A stretch of DNA of 64,000 nt from an uncultured Clostridia bacterium (GCA_947628755.1 CANRBC010000010.1:33311-97310); one strand, 5' to 3'; shown: positions 36,176-45,368, counted from the stretch's first letter. Notes: generated by a model from the sequence alone, not told the origin. Program-made: numbers and translations.

Positions 36176-36208
36176 CTCCGAAAGCCTGTATTTATATGGC
36201 TTTCGGAG
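36176..36208. terminator. Terminator hairpin beside guaA remnant
   Basis: CTCCGAAAGCC and GGCTTTCGGAG form a stem, with TTTTG beyond on the plus side and runs of A/T on the other. It lies 8 bp after the stop of the guaA fragment on the minus strand, the place where a guaA terminator is expected. Confidence 0.65.
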
Positions 36209-36215
36209 ATTTTGT

Positions 36216-36370
36216 TCATAACTCCCACTCAATAGTGCCGGGTGGCTTGATAGTTATGTCGTAGACTATTCTGTTTATGCTTTTTACCTAGTTTACGATG
36301 CGTAATGTTCTGAGGGCAGACAGCACGGTAGACATTGTTGTCGAGCTGATATGAATTCTCCGGTGTCAGT
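36216..36370 (-). pseudogene. guaA: 3'-end fragment of GMP synthase gene
   Basis: On the minus strand the last residues read SINRIVYDITIKPPGTIEWE, the conserved C-terminus of GMP synthase, followed by Leu and TGA. Upstream, MSTVLSALRTLRIVN can be read with a stop (TAG) between the parts, then homology fades. Only the gene's 3' end is present. Genomic islands often use the guaA 3' end as attachment site, so this may be an att-type remnant; simple deletion is the alternative. Confidence 0.6.
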
Positions 36371-36699
36371 TCCGCACTGCAGCAGCAAGGTCAAGGATAT
36401 TCGTACTACGCTTACGTTACGTACTCATAACCGACAGCTTTTACCAAAGCCTTTGTGTTCAGCAAGAGCTTGCACTCCTTCTGAATACAAAATAAGCTCT
36501 CACCGCTTATAGAAGCGAGAGATTTACCCGTCGGTTAAAATGTATGACAATAAGCAAAATGCGTAAAAGCCCTATTGCAAAGATGCGAATATTGTTATAA
36601 AATATACCGTGTGCAAAAGTTTTGATTGTTCTTGGGAAATAGCGAACACCGCCGAAAAAACTATCGACCCTGGGCGCCTCAAAGAAAGGAAGCGGAACA
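36371..36699. other. Non-coding region upstream of the two-component system
   Basis: No intact gene is visible. There are scattered coding-like scraps on the minus strand near 36400-36480 (for example LLNTKALVKAVGYEYVT) that I cannot assign. GAAAGGAAGC before 36700 is the ribosome binding site of the response regulator. No convincing promoter was found. Confidence 0.4.
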
Positions 36700-37425
36700 A
36701 TGCTTAAAATATCTGTTTGTGATGATGAGGCAGGAGAGAGGAAAAGGATTGCGGATAATCTCCGTGTCTATGCAGCGACCCATTGTGAGCATAATATTGA
36801 ATTTGACGTATATTCCTCTGCCTTTGAAATGCTGGAGGCATTTGATAAATCGGGCGCTCCCGATATTGCGCTTTTGGATATTTGTATGCCGGGTATGCTG
36901 GGAACAGAGTTGGCGCGGGACATTCTCCGTTTCAGTGAAAATACCGACATTGTCTTTCTGACGACCAGCTCGGATTATGCGGTTGACGCCTTTTCTTTAC
37001 ACGCCGCAGACTATATTTGCAAGCCCTACACTCAGGAACAGTTTGACGCGGCATTGGAACGCGTTATTGCCATGCGTAAGCAAAAAACATGGATACTTCT
37101 CCGCTGCGAGGGGGAATTGCACCGCGTCGCACTGGAGGATATTCTGTATATAGAGACCAGAGACAAACGACGTGTGTTTTCCCTTGTCTCCGGTAAAAAG
37201 CTCTCTGTGTGGTTATTGCCGGCGCAGCTTCAGGAATGTATTATGAGCAAAAAAGGTATGATAAAGTGCGGAAGCTCTTATATTGTCAACCTGAATCATG
37301 TTCGCTGCTTTTTCGGTACGGATTTGCTTATGGATGATGAGACACTCATTCCTGTTCCAAGGCGTTGCCGCTCTGAGCTAAAGCAGGCGTACTTTGATTT
37401 TTACTTAAAGGAGGCAGAAAGCTGA
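36700..37425 (+). CDS. LytTR family response regulator
   Basis: The 241-residue product has a receiver domain (residues 1-120) with acidic DDE start SVCDDEA, phospho-acceptor Asp in IALLDICMPGMLG and the Lys of YICKPYT. A LytTR DNA-binding domain follows at about 135-235 (HRVALEDILYIETRDKRRVF...GSSYIVNLNHV). LytTR regulators bind paired direct repeats about 21 bp apart and often control secreted peptides or uptake genes. The gene overlaps the kinase gene by one base. Direct repeats with 21-bp period after the kinase gene (38761) may be its target. Confidence 0.9.
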   Translation: MLKISVCDDEAGERKRIADNLRVYAATHCEHNIEFDVYSSAFEMLEAFDKSGAPDIALLDICMPGMLGTELARDILRFSENTDIVFLTTSSDYAVDAFSLHAADYICKPYTQEQFDAALERVIAMRKQKTWILLRCEGELHRVALEDILYIETRDKRRVFSLVSGKKLSVWLLPAQLQECIMSKKGMIKCGSSYIVNLNHVRCFFGTDLLMDDETLIPVPRRCRSELKQAYFDFYLKEAES

Positions 37426-38705
37426 TGCCAACTGTTCAAAAAATCATAATTGCCTTTTTTGTCAGCCTGTTGTTTTTTGCAACGCATCTGACAGCAGGAC
37501 TTTTGCTCCAGGAGAGAAAATACTCGGTAAAAAAGACGGCGCTGCTGTGGGTGTCAACGGGTATATTCCTTTTTTGGGATTTGTGTTTTTGCTTTGTTTT
37601 TCTGTCAAAGCCATGGAGAATGCCTGTTGGTTTGATGCTTTCATATCTATACTTTTGGGCAATTTTTATATATGTATCAGCAGACGGATTTTGGAAGAAA
37701 TGCTATCTTTGGCTTACATACGGCTGTGTTTTCTGTATTTCGCTTTCCATTTCATTTTATGGATGCCATTTGCTTGTGCCCAACGGTTCGGACGCATTTG
37801 TGTATTTTATACGAGGCGTGCTCTATGGAATTATTTGTTTAGCGATTTTTTCTGCGTATTATAAATACGGCAGACCGCTTATACGCGATGTCAGCGGATT
37901 TCGCACAAATAACTGGATATCGCTGAATGTCGTCTCCATAATATATTTTATTACTTTCGTGATACTTCTGTCAAAAATCAGTGCAGATAACGGAATCAAT
38001 TCAAACACACTACTTCTTTTTTCCCTGTTTGTGTGTACTTTTGCCGTAGCCAACATTCTGATAATAAGCAGCATATATCAGATGCGAAAGGAAGCAAGGG
38101 ACAAATTGGTAAGACAAAATGTCGAGTACCTTATGACCTATGTGGAAAATGCGAGAAAAAACGAGCAGGAGATTAGGCAGCTCCGTCACAATCTGCGCCA
38201 TCATACCGAACAAATTGCGGCTATGGCGCGTGAGGGTAACACAGAGGGTATCCTAGCGTATTTAGGGCATAACAAGGAAGCGTCGGAGAGCCTTCAAGCA
38301 TGGTGTCCGAACGTTACAGTCAACGGTATACTGAGCTCTTATGCGGAGAAGGCAAAAAAAGCGGGCGTGGAATATGCTGCTCAAGCGGATACTCCGGCAC
38401 AGTCGGGAGTTGCTGATGTGGATTTTGTGGCAATACTTGCCAACCTTCTGGAAAATGCGCTGAACGCCTGTATTGCGCTAAAAAGCTCAGGTCCTATTCA
38501 AGTCCATATCAGAAATGTAGGAAATAAAACGGTGATAGCCGTAAGTAATCCCTGCGGCACGGATTTAAAGCTGGAAAACGGACTGCCCACTGCGAGAGGT
38601 ATCGGAATTGACAGTATTATTTCCTCATCTGTCAGGTATCAGGGGGATATTAACTATAAAATTCAAGAAGGCATTTGTACTGCCTGTGTGATTCTGAATC
38701 CGTGA
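37425..38705 (+). CDS. GHKL sensor histidine kinase
   Basis: The 426-residue product has six to seven N-terminal helices (to about 215) and a cytoplasmic kinase part with the phospho-acceptor region IRQLRHNLRHH at about 250, N-box LANLLENALNAC at about 345 and G-box like ARGIGIDSI. This is the AgrC/GHKL (HPK10) layout that pairs with LytTR regulators. The input signal is unknown; no peptide-signal gene (AgrD-like) is seen beside it. It ends at a terminator. Confidence 0.88.
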   Translation: MPTVQKIIIAFFVSLLFFATHLTAGLLLQERKYSVKKTALLWVSTGIFLFWDLCFCFVFLSKPWRMPVGLMLSYLYFWAIFIYVSADGFWKKCYLWLTYGCVFCISLSISFYGCHLLVPNGSDAFVYFIRGVLYGIICLAIFSAYYKYGRPLIRDVSGFRTNNWISLNVVSIIYFITFVILLSKISADNGINSNTLLLFSLFVCTFAVANILIISSIYQMRKEARDKLVRQNVEYLMTYVENARKNEQEIRQLRHNLRHHTEQIAAMAREGNTEGILAYLGHNKEASESLQAWCPNVTVNGILSSYAEKAKKAGVEYAAQADTPAQSGVADVDFVAILANLLENALNACIALKSSGPIQVHIRNVGNKTVIAVSNPCGTDLKLENGLPTARGIGIDSIISSSVRYQGDINYKIQEGICTACVILNP

Positions 38706-38734
38706 TTATTTTATATTGTTTCAGATTTTGTAAG

Positions 38735-38754
38735 CCGCCTTCTGGCGGTTTTTT
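38735..38754 (+). terminator. Terminator after kinase gene
   Basis: The stem CCGCC/GGCGG with a short loop is followed by TTTTTT, 30 bp after the kinase stop. Confidence 0.7.
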
Positions 38755-38760
38755 GCCGAT

Positions 38761-38794
38761 GACCAATTTCGGAATCAAAACGACCAAATCCGAT
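38761..38794 (+). promoter_or_regulatory. 21-bp-period direct repeats, candidate LytTR operator
   Basis: GACCAATTTCGGA at 38761 and GACCAAATCCGAT at 38782 repeat with a period of 21 bp, two DNA turns, as in LytTR operators. They lie about 105 bp before the 38899 gene and upstream of a TATATT-rich promoter zone (38822-38840). Binding by the adjacent regulator is inference. Confidence 0.45.
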
Positions 38795-38898
38795 ATTATT
38801 TCCTATTCTTAAAATCTTTGTGTTATATTATATTGTATGTAAGTGTAGCTTTATGTTGAACAAAATCATTTTATACTAAAAATTAGGAGGATTTATTT

Positions 38899-39090
38899 AT
38901 GAAAAATTGTGACAACAACAGACCCTGCCCATGTACTTATGACTGTCCGCGTCATGGAAAATGCTGCGCCTGCGTAGCGCACCACCGTGACAACAATGAG
39001 GGTGTTCCCGGCTGCTTCTTTTCAAAGGAAGCGGAGGCAACCTACGACAGAAGCATTGAAAACCTTGCAAGGGATAAAGGACTTCTATAA
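38899..39090 (+). CDS. DUF6485 family Cys-rich small protein
   Basis: The 63-residue product has PCPCTYDCPRHGKCCACVAHHR and then GCFFSKEAEATYDRS, matching what I know as the DUF6485 family. The six to seven Cys and several His suggest a zinc or other metal site. It is the first gene after the candidate LytTR operator, with a TAGGAGGA site. Function unknown. Confidence 0.7.
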   Translation: MKNCDNNRPCPCTYDCPRHGKCCACVAHHRDNNEGVPGCFFSKEAEATYDRSIENLARDKGLL

Positions 39091-39138
39091 GCCGAGAGAA
39101 ATCAATAAATCGAAAAAAATGCAGAGGTGAAATTTGAT

Positions 39139-39408
39139 ATGAAATTGCCTTGGAAAAAGAAAAGGCTTTCCTTTGAGGAAGCTGCAAAATTCAACTGGGA
39201 ATTGGATACTAATGCCGAATTAAGGCAAAAGCTGGATGAGCTTGCAAAACAATATACAAATCTGAGCGAAAAAGCATACCGAAGGAAGCTCCTGCTGTTA
39301 TTTCGGGAAAATGGTCTTGTCATTGATTCAAGTCAGCTGGATATGCTGCTGCTTTTGAGACATAAAACAGACCAAATGCTATTGGAGCAGGAAAAGAGTA
39401 ATATTTAA
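39139..39408 (+). CDS. Small charged helical protein of unknown function
   Basis: The 89-residue product (MKLPWKKKRLSFEEAAKFN) is rich in Lys, Glu and Leu and is predicted to be fully helical. The ATG at 39139 follows AGAGGTGAA; the ORF-track start is an in-frame GTG twelve bases upstream. I do not recognise it. It sits between the DUF6485 gene and a substrate-binding lipoprotein. Confidence 0.5.
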   Translation: MKLPWKKKRLSFEEAAKFNWELDTNAELRQKLDELAKQYTNLSEKAYRRKLLLLFRENGLVIDSSQLDMLLLLRHKTDQMLLEQEKSNI

Positions 39409-39430
39409 AGAACCATGAAGGAGATTGGAA

Positions 39431-40555
39431 ATGCGAAAAATAATTACATTAATTATTACAGCCGCCTTGATAACAGCCTGTCTGGCAGGCTGCTCTCCAA
39501 AGGAAAATAATCCGGCGGAGGGGAAAAAGGTAGCGTATATCATGTATATGTCTTCATCGCCTATTTTTGAGATGTGGTCGGAGTCCTTTACGAAGACGGC
39601 GGAAGCCCTTGGCATGGAGGCGAACACTTTTTTCTGCGAGGACAGCGACGAGGAATGGAAAGACAGAATTTTGCAATGCGCAAAAGACGGCTATGACGGA
39701 CTGCTGGTGTCACATGGCGGAGAAGATTACGCGTGGGAATTTCTGACAGGCGTGCTAAAGGAATACCCAAATCTGAAAATAGCGACCTTTGACACCTCCT
39801 TCAAAAATGAAAAGGGGGAAACGGAAGCTATTGACGGCGTAGTACAGCTGTTTCAGCAGGATTCCGGACTTGCGGCGGCACTGGTGGAGGAGATACTTGC
39901 CATGTATCCTGACAAGGCAGCGAAAAACGAACCCATCAATATACTTCAGGTACAGGAGGAAAACTACATTGCCGCTTTTGACCGACGTCAGGTGGGCTAT
40001 GAGCCTTATGAAAATGAGGGGCGTATAAAAACCCTTGAGCAGATCGCTCCGAAGGAGCACTTAAGTCCTGTATCTTCCATGAAGGAAGCGGCAAAGAACG
40101 CTATCGCAAAATACAATGACGGTGAAATAGACGCTATATGGTGCTGCTATGACGCCTATGCCAGAGGAGTATATGAAGCCCTGCAGGAATTGGGCAGCGA
40201 CATTCCCATGGTATCGGTAGATATTTGTGACGAGGATATTCAGCTTATGTCAGAGGGCAAAAACTGGAAGGCATGCGCCACGACCAACTGGACTCTAAAC
40301 GGAGAGTTTGCCTGCCGTGTGCTGGCTTTGGAAATGGCAGGACAGTATGACGATATTAAGGCAGCTTCCTGCTATTATGAAGACCCGGGAATGTGGATGG
40401 AGATACCAACTGTGGTGGTAACTCAGGAGCAGGTTATGTCCGGACAGAATATTACGGTGAAAAATCTTTCGGACGTGGCAGAGGACGCCTACACGGACAG
40501 AAGCTATATGCCGTCTAATGACTGGATGGATTCTGCCCTTAAGGATATACAGTAG
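39431..40555 (+). CDS. Periplasmic-binding-protein-like lipoprotein (sugar/autoinducer type)
   Basis: The 374-residue product has a lipobox CLAGCSPKE at about residue 18-22 and the type 1 periplasmic-binding fold (KKVAYIMYMSSSPIFEMWSESF, DGLLVSHGGEDY, AIWCCYDAYARGVYEALQE, VDICDEDIQLM). Such proteins bind ribose-like sugars or AI-2. No matching RbsA/RbsC transporter genes follow; instead a STAS and a phosphatase gene do. It might therefore serve as an extracellular sensor for the downstream membrane phosphatase. Confidence 0.8.
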   Translation: MRKIITLIITAALITACLAGCSPKENNPAEGKKVAYIMYMSSSPIFEMWSESFTKTAEALGMEANTFFCEDSDEEWKDRILQCAKDGYDGLLVSHGGEDYAWEFLTGVLKEYPNLKIATFDTSFKNEKGETEAIDGVVQLFQQDSGLAAALVEEILAMYPDKAAKNEPINILQVQEENYIAAFDRRQVGYEPYENEGRIKTLEQIAPKEHLSPVSSMKEAAKNAIAKYNDGEIDAIWCCYDAYARGVYEALQELGSDIPMVSVDICDEDIQLMSEGKNWKACATTNWTLNGEFACRVLALEMAGQYDDIKAASCYYEDPGMWMEIPTVVVTQEQVMSGQNITVKNLSDVAEDAYTDRSYMPSNDWMDSALKDIQ

Positions 40556-40591
40556 AAACAAAAATCATTATATTATTACGGAGGTAAAACT

Positions 40592-40888
40592 ATGGAAATT
40601 CAAAAAACATTAAATGGAACGACTTTAACAGTGAAGCTGGAGGGAAGATTAGATACAACAACTTCCCCTAAGCTTGAGGAGGAACTCATGAGCAGCGTTG
40701 ATGGTCTGACTTGCCTTGTGATGGATCTTGAGAAGCTGGAGTACATTTCATCTGCCGGTCTGCGCGTGTTTTTGGCAATGCAGCAAATCATGAGCAAGCA
40801 GGGTGAAATGATCGTCAGAAATGTGAACGAAACTGTTATGGACGTGTTTGACATAACGGGTTTTGCAGATGTTTTAACCATTGAGTAA
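40592..40888 (+). CDS. STAS domain anti-anti-sigma-type protein
   Basis: The 98-residue product is a single STAS domain with LEGRLDTTTSPKLEEEL and LEKLEYISSAGLRVFL, where the Ser in YISSAG is the usual phosphorylation site. In partner switching, a HATPase kinase phosphorylates it and a PP2C phosphatase releases it. Both activities appear to be in the next gene product. No sigma factor gene is in the operon. Confidence 0.9.
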   Translation: MEIQKTLNGTTLTVKLEGRLDTTTSPKLEEELMSSVDGLTCLVMDLEKLEYISSAGLRVFLAMQQIMSKQGEMIVRNVNETVMDVFDITGFADVLTIE

Positions 40889-40913
40889 GCTCTCTTTGGA
40901 GAGGAGGCATTAT

Positions 40914-43742
40914 ATGTTATACATACAGCTTGTATCGGCGGCTCTATGCCCTGCCATAGTGTCTGCTGTGTTCTATCAGTGCAATAAGTCAACAGGCTTT
41001 TCAAAGCTATCCGTAAAAGCAAAACAGGTTATATATGGCTTTGTGTTTGGACTGCTTGCCATTCTGAGCACGGAGTTCGGCTTTTTGGTAGATGGGGCAT
41101 TGATAAGCGCAAGAGATGCAGCTCCCTTATGCGCAGGATTGATTTTTGGCGCACCGGCAGGCGTTTTAGCAGGCTTTATAGGAGGCGCATGGAGATTTTT
41201 TGCGGCAATAAGGGGAGCGGGAGTATACACAAGCATCGGAGCAAGCCTTACCACCCTTCTTGCAGGATTACTTGGCGCTGCGCTGCGGAAATGGATGTTT
41301 GACAACAAGCGTCCTTCCTGGTATTACGGTCTGGCAACAGGATTTGTGGTAGAAGTGGTAAATATGCTTTTGGTATTCCTCATAAATATGGAGGATGTAC
41401 ACGAGGCATTTCAGCTGGTGGAAAAATGCACATTGCCGATGGTCGTACTGAATGCAGGGGCGGTGACATTGGCAATGCTTGTGGTATCCGCTCTGGCGGG
41501 CGAGTTCAAAAGAGTCCATAGAAATAACAGGTATCAGCTTGCCCAGACTTTTTCACGCTGGCTGCTTCTCTGCGTCGTGTTAGCATTTTTGGTGTCCAGC
41601 CTGTTCATATATGTACTTCAGACAAGGCTTGCCATGAGTGACGCAGAGGATATGCTCTCCCTTTATATTGAAGATGTTGTGGAGGACATAAACGACGCTT
41701 CGGACAACAATCTTTTGGAGCTGACAAGGGAGATAAAGGATGATATAGAAAAGAGCGGAAATTACGATGAAGGCGTTCTTTTCTCTCTGCTTGAGGAAAA
41801 CAATGTATCGGAAATAAATATAGTTGACGAAAACGGTATCATTATTGCAAGTACGACACCAGAATATGTTGGATTTGATATGACGAGCGGTGAGCAGTCA
41901 AACGAATTTATGGTTCTTCTTAACGGTGAAGAGGAGTTCGTACAGCCTTATCAGGCTATTTCCCATGACACGGGTGTTTTTATGAAATATGCGGGAGTTG
42001 TCCTGGATAAGGGCGGTTTTGTGCAGGTAGGCTACAATTCCGGACGGTTCCAGGCAGACATTGACGGACAGGTTGTGGGACTTACAAGAAACCGTCATAT
42101 AGGCGAAAACGGATTTATGCTCATAGCCAATGAGGATCTCCGACTTGTGAGCGACCCCAACGGAAATGAGGGTATGTCCCTTAATGTGGTAGGTATCAAA
42201 CTGCCGTCGGGCGCTTATTCCGAGGTAATCGGGAAAGGTCGGCAGATGTTCACGGAACCGGTTTTGAAGCAAAGCTGTTATGTGATGTATGTCGTTACGG
42301 AAGGATATTACATTATAGGCATATTGCCGAGATCAGAGGTCGTTTTTGACCGAAATATGCAATTATATACAACGGTATTTATTGAAATAATGGTATTTGC
42401 AGCTCTGTTCGTGTTAATCTACTTCCTTGTAAAGAAGCTGGTAGTAGAAAACATTCAGAAAATCAACCGCTCCTTGGAGGAGATAACGGGCGGAAACCTA
42501 AATGTAACCGTGGACGTGCGGAGCAACGAGGAATTTGTATCACTGTCCGACGATATTAATTCCACGGTGCATACATTGAAGGGATATATTGCGGAGGCTG
42601 CCGCAAGAATAGACAAGGAGCTGGAATTTGCCAAGACGATACAGGTTTCCACTCTTCCCTTTGTATTTCCTCCCTATCCAGACAGGACGGATTTTGACAT
42701 TCACGCCACTATGGATACGGCAAAGGAGGTAGGCGGAGACTTTTACGACTTCTATCTCCTTGACGAAAACCGTCTTGCATTTATGATAGCGGATGTATCC
42801 GGCAAGGGAATATCTGCGGCAATGTTTATGATGAAAGCAAAAACAGTTATCAAAAGCTATGCCGACAAGGAAAGCGACGTATCAATGATACTGACAAGAG
42901 CCAATGCGGATCTGTGCGAGAATAACGAGGCTAAAATGTTTGTGACCTGCTGGATGGGAATTCTGGATTTCAGGACACATACGGTATATTTTGCAAATGC
43001 CGGACATAATCCGCCCCTTGTCAAGCACAGTAACGGAGGGTTTGAATACCTTAAGGTACGCTCCGGCTTTGTTCTGGCAGGCCTTGATGGTATAAAGTAT
43101 AAAAGGGGCGAATTAAAGCTCATGCCGGGAGACGCAATATTCCTTTATACGGACGGCGTGACCGAGGCAACGGATATTAACGACGAGCTTTACGGCGACG
43201 ACAGGCTAAAGGCTGTGCTGGACAGTATGACGGACGCAAGCGCAAAGGAGATATGCTTGGGCGTGAAGCAGGATGTAGATGCTTTTGTGGGAGAAGCGCC
43301 TCAGTTTGACGATATGACAATGCTATGCCTTCGTCTTACGCCAAAGCAAAGCATAACGGTGGACCCGAGAGAGGACAATATGCAGGATGTGGTGTCCTTT
43401 GTGGAGGAGACACTTGTGGCGTCTGAAGTGCCTAAGAAAATAGCTATGAAGATGAACATTGTGACAGATGAGATATATTCAAATATACGGCGTTACAGCA
43501 GCGCAACAAAAGCGGAATTAGAGTGTACTGTCAGTGAAAGCAATATTACGCTGGTATTTGTGGACAACGGAAGTCCTTACAACCCCCTTGAGAAGGAAGA
43601 CCCGGATACGACCCTTTCTGCAGATGAGAGGCAGATAGGAGGGCTTGGAATTTTTATGGTAAAGAAAATAATGGATGACGTGGAATACGAATACTCAGAG
43701 GGTATGAACCGTCTGACACTTAAAAAGAACATAAAGATATAA
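40914..43742 (+). CDS. Membrane PP2C (SpoIIE-type) phosphatase with sensor and HATPase domain
   Basis: The 942-residue product starts at ATG 40914 after GGAGAGGAGG; the track start is a TTG in the previous gene. Domains in order: 5TM LytS-like membrane part (to about 200, AGLIFGAPAGVLAGFIGGAWR cut), an extracytoplasmic dCache-like sensor (about 230-480), a helix, HAMP (about 510-565), PP2C phosphatase with KEVGGDFYDFYLLDE and ADVSGKGISAAMF (about 600-800), and a C-terminal RsbW-like HATPase with DEIYSNIRRYS, FVDNGSPYNPL and IGGLGIFMVKK (about 810-942). One protein thus seems to hold both the STAS kinase and the STAS phosphatase. Its sensor domain should set the balance. Confidence 0.88.
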   Translation: MLYIQLVSAALCPAIVSAVFYQCNKSTGFSKLSVKAKQVIYGFVFGLLAILSTEFGFLVDGALISARDAAPLCAGLIFGAPAGVLAGFIGGAWRFFAAIRGAGVYTSIGASLTTLLAGLLGAALRKWMFDNKRPSWYYGLATGFVVEVVNMLLVFLINMEDVHEAFQLVEKCTLPMVVLNAGAVTLAMLVVSALAGEFKRVHRNNRYQLAQTFSRWLLLCVVLAFLVSSLFIYVLQTRLAMSDAEDMLSLYIEDVVEDINDASDNNLLELTREIKDDIEKSGNYDEGVLFSLLEENNVSEINIVDENGIIIASTTPEYVGFDMTSGEQSNEFMVLLNGEEEFVQPYQAISHDTGVFMKYAGVVLDKGGFVQVGYNSGRFQADIDGQVVGLTRNRHIGENGFMLIANEDLRLVSDPNGNEGMSLNVVGIKLPSGAYSEVIGKGRQMFTEPVLKQSCYVMYVVTEGYYIIGILPRSEVVFDRNMQLYTTVFIEIMVFAALFVLIYFLVKKLVVENIQKINRSLEEITGGNLNVTVDVRSNEEFVSLSDDINSTVHTLKGYIAEAAARIDKELEFAKTIQVSTLPFVFPPYPDRTDFDIHATMDTAKEVGGDFYDFYLLDENRLAFMIADVSGKGISAAMFMMKAKTVIKSYADKESDVSMILTRANADLCENNEAKMFVTCWMGILDFRTHTVYFANAGHNPPLVKHSNGGFEYLKVRSGFVLAGLDGIKYKRGELKLMPGDAIFLYTDGVTEATDINDELYGDDRLKAVLDSMTDASAKEICLGVKQDVDAFVGEAPQFDDMTMLCLRLTPKQSITVDPREDNMQDVVSFVEETLVASEVPKKIAMKMNIVTDEIYSNIRRYSSATKAELECTVSESNITLVFVDNGSPYNPLEKEDPDTTLSADERQIGGLGIFMVKKIMDDVEYEYSEGMNRLTLKKNIKI

Positions 43743-43769
43743 AAGCAATAGTTAAGGAAGGTAAATAGG

Positions 43770-45368
43770 ATGCATAGTATGATAAGCAACCGTAGTGAAA
43801 AATTCAATCTGTCGGAGCAGACCATCGATGATGTGTCCGCAATCTGTGTGCAGACCCTTTCCGAGGCAGAGGCGGATAAGAAGGATATTCTCCGCATACG
43901 CCTGTCCTTGGAGGAGATACTGGGCGCATGGCTTGTGTCCCTAAGGGGCGCTCCGGTCCATGTGGCCTGCGGAAAGAAATTCGGGCAGGTCTTTCTGAAA
44001 GTAAGCGTAGACGGTCCGGCAATGGGCGCCTGGGAGGATAACGAGGCATTGATACTCAGCAGCCACATGCTTTCTCAGGCAGGCCTGTCGTTTACATACG
44101 CTTATAAAAACGGAAAAAACTGTCTGACCTGCAATCCTCGTAAAAAATCGTCCATAGGGCAGATGGCTTTGCTTATATGCGCGGTCATTATGGCGGTCGT
44201 TCTGGGAGCCGTTGCAAGACCTTTTCCTGAAATTCAGACGGCTGCCCTTGCAGTCACGCAGCCCTTATTCGATATGATTCTGGGAGCGATACGCGCAGTT
44301 TCCTCTCCCATTGTGTTTCTGGCTGTATGCTGCGGCATCATCAGCATAGGTGATTTGACTGTAGTAGGAAAAATCGGCACAAAGCTGATTTCAAGAATGG
44401 TTGCCGTAACATTTGTTCTGGGAGGTGGTATGGCACTTGTAAGCTGTCTGCTGTTTCCCATCACCGCGGAAGCGGGAGGTGAAGTCTCGGGCAATTTTTC
44501 TAAAATTTATCAGATGGTGCTGGAAATAGTGCCTTCGGATATTGTGTCACCCTTTATTGACGGAAATGCGCTGCAGCTTGTTTTCATGGGTATATGCGTA
44601 GGAGCCGCCCTTTTGATATTGGGCGAGCGGGTATCGGCAGTGCAGGATACATTGCTGCAGGTCAACGAGGTCGTGCAGTTTCTTATGAGAGCACTGGGAA
44701 AGGCTATTCCGTTTTTCGTATTTTTAAGCTTGTTTAACCTTATGCTGTCCGATTTTGGCAGCGGGTTCTCAAGTCTTGTCAAGGTGTTTGCTATCACAAT
44801 ACCGGGTTTATTTATGCTGGTATTACTTTATGTACTTGCAGCGGCGGTGCGCCTTAAGGTCAGCCCGATAATGTTGATAAAAAAATTGCTGCCGACTTAT
44901 ATGATCGCACTGACTACGGCTTCTTCGGCTGCCGCCCTTTCGACAAATCTGGAGACCTGTGTAAAGGAACTGGGCATTCCCAAAAAGATAGCGGATTTTG
45001 CCATTCCGCTGGGACAAGTTCTTTACAAACCCGGCTTTGTAGTCGAGCTTTCTGTTATGCTTCTGAGCATGGCTGAGTATTACAGCGTTCCCATTACGCC
45101 GCAGCTCCTCATCATGTCAATTATAGTGGTAGGGTTCCTCTCTATGGCAGTGCCGCCTATCCCCGGCGGAGCGATTTCCGTATTCACCATACTGTTTACG
45201 CAGTTTGGTATTCCAAGCGGCGCGGTAGCTCTGGCGGTGGCGGTCAATGCAGTTCTGGACTTTTTTGTGACTGCTGCAAATCTTACCTGCCTTCAGGTAC
45301 AGGTGGCGTTCGAGGTATACGGCGTAGGTATGCTTAACGAAAAGAAGCTTAAAAAAGGTGTTTTATGA
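43770..45368 (+). CDS. Dicarboxylate/cation symporter with N-terminal degenerate HATPase-like domain
   Basis: The 532-residue product has a soluble part of about 130 residues, then a DAACS (SDF) symporter with about eight helices and two re-entrant hairpins (SSPIVFLAVCCGIISIGD, TASSAAALSTNLE and PPIPGGAISVFTILF). The soluble part ends LSFTYAYKNGKNCLTC, which lines up with VEYEYSEGMNRLTLKK at the end of the HATPase of the preceding phosphatase, and IRLSLEEILGAW resembles the N-box helix. ATP-binding glycines are missing. I infer a pseudo-HATPase regulatory domain, perhaps bound by the STAS protein. The substrate is likely an amino acid or dicarboxylate. Confidence 0.8.
   Translation: MHSMISNRSEKFNLSEQTIDDVSAICVQTLSEAEADKKDILRIRLSLEEILGAWLVSLRGAPVHVACGKKFGQVFLKVSVDGPAMGAWEDNEALILSSHMLSQAGLSFTYAYKNGKNCLTCNPRKKSSIGQMALLICAVIMAVVLGAVARPFPEIQTAALAVTQPLFDMILGAIRAVSSPIVFLAVCCGIISIGDLTVVGKIGTKLISRMVAVTFVLGGGMALVSCLLFPITAEAGGEVSGNFSKIYQMVLEIVPSDIVSPFIDGNALQLVFMGICVGAALLILGERVSAVQDTLLQVNEVVQFLMRALGKAIPFFVFLSLFNLMLSDFGSGFSSLVKVFAITIPGLFMLVLLYVLAAAVRLKVSPIMLIKKLLPTYMIALTTASSAAALSTNLETCVKELGIPKKIADFAIPLGQVLYKPGFVVELSVMLLSMAEYYSVPITPQLLIMSIIVVGFLSMAVPPIPGGAISVFTILFTQFGIPSGAVALAVAVNAVLDFFVTAANLTCLQVQVAFEVYGVGMLNEKKLKKGVL

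Noticed and set aside
35950-36228. Minus-strand ORF of 92 residues
   Set aside because: No family features or ribosome binding site; it overlaps the hairpin and the guaA fragment in another frame.
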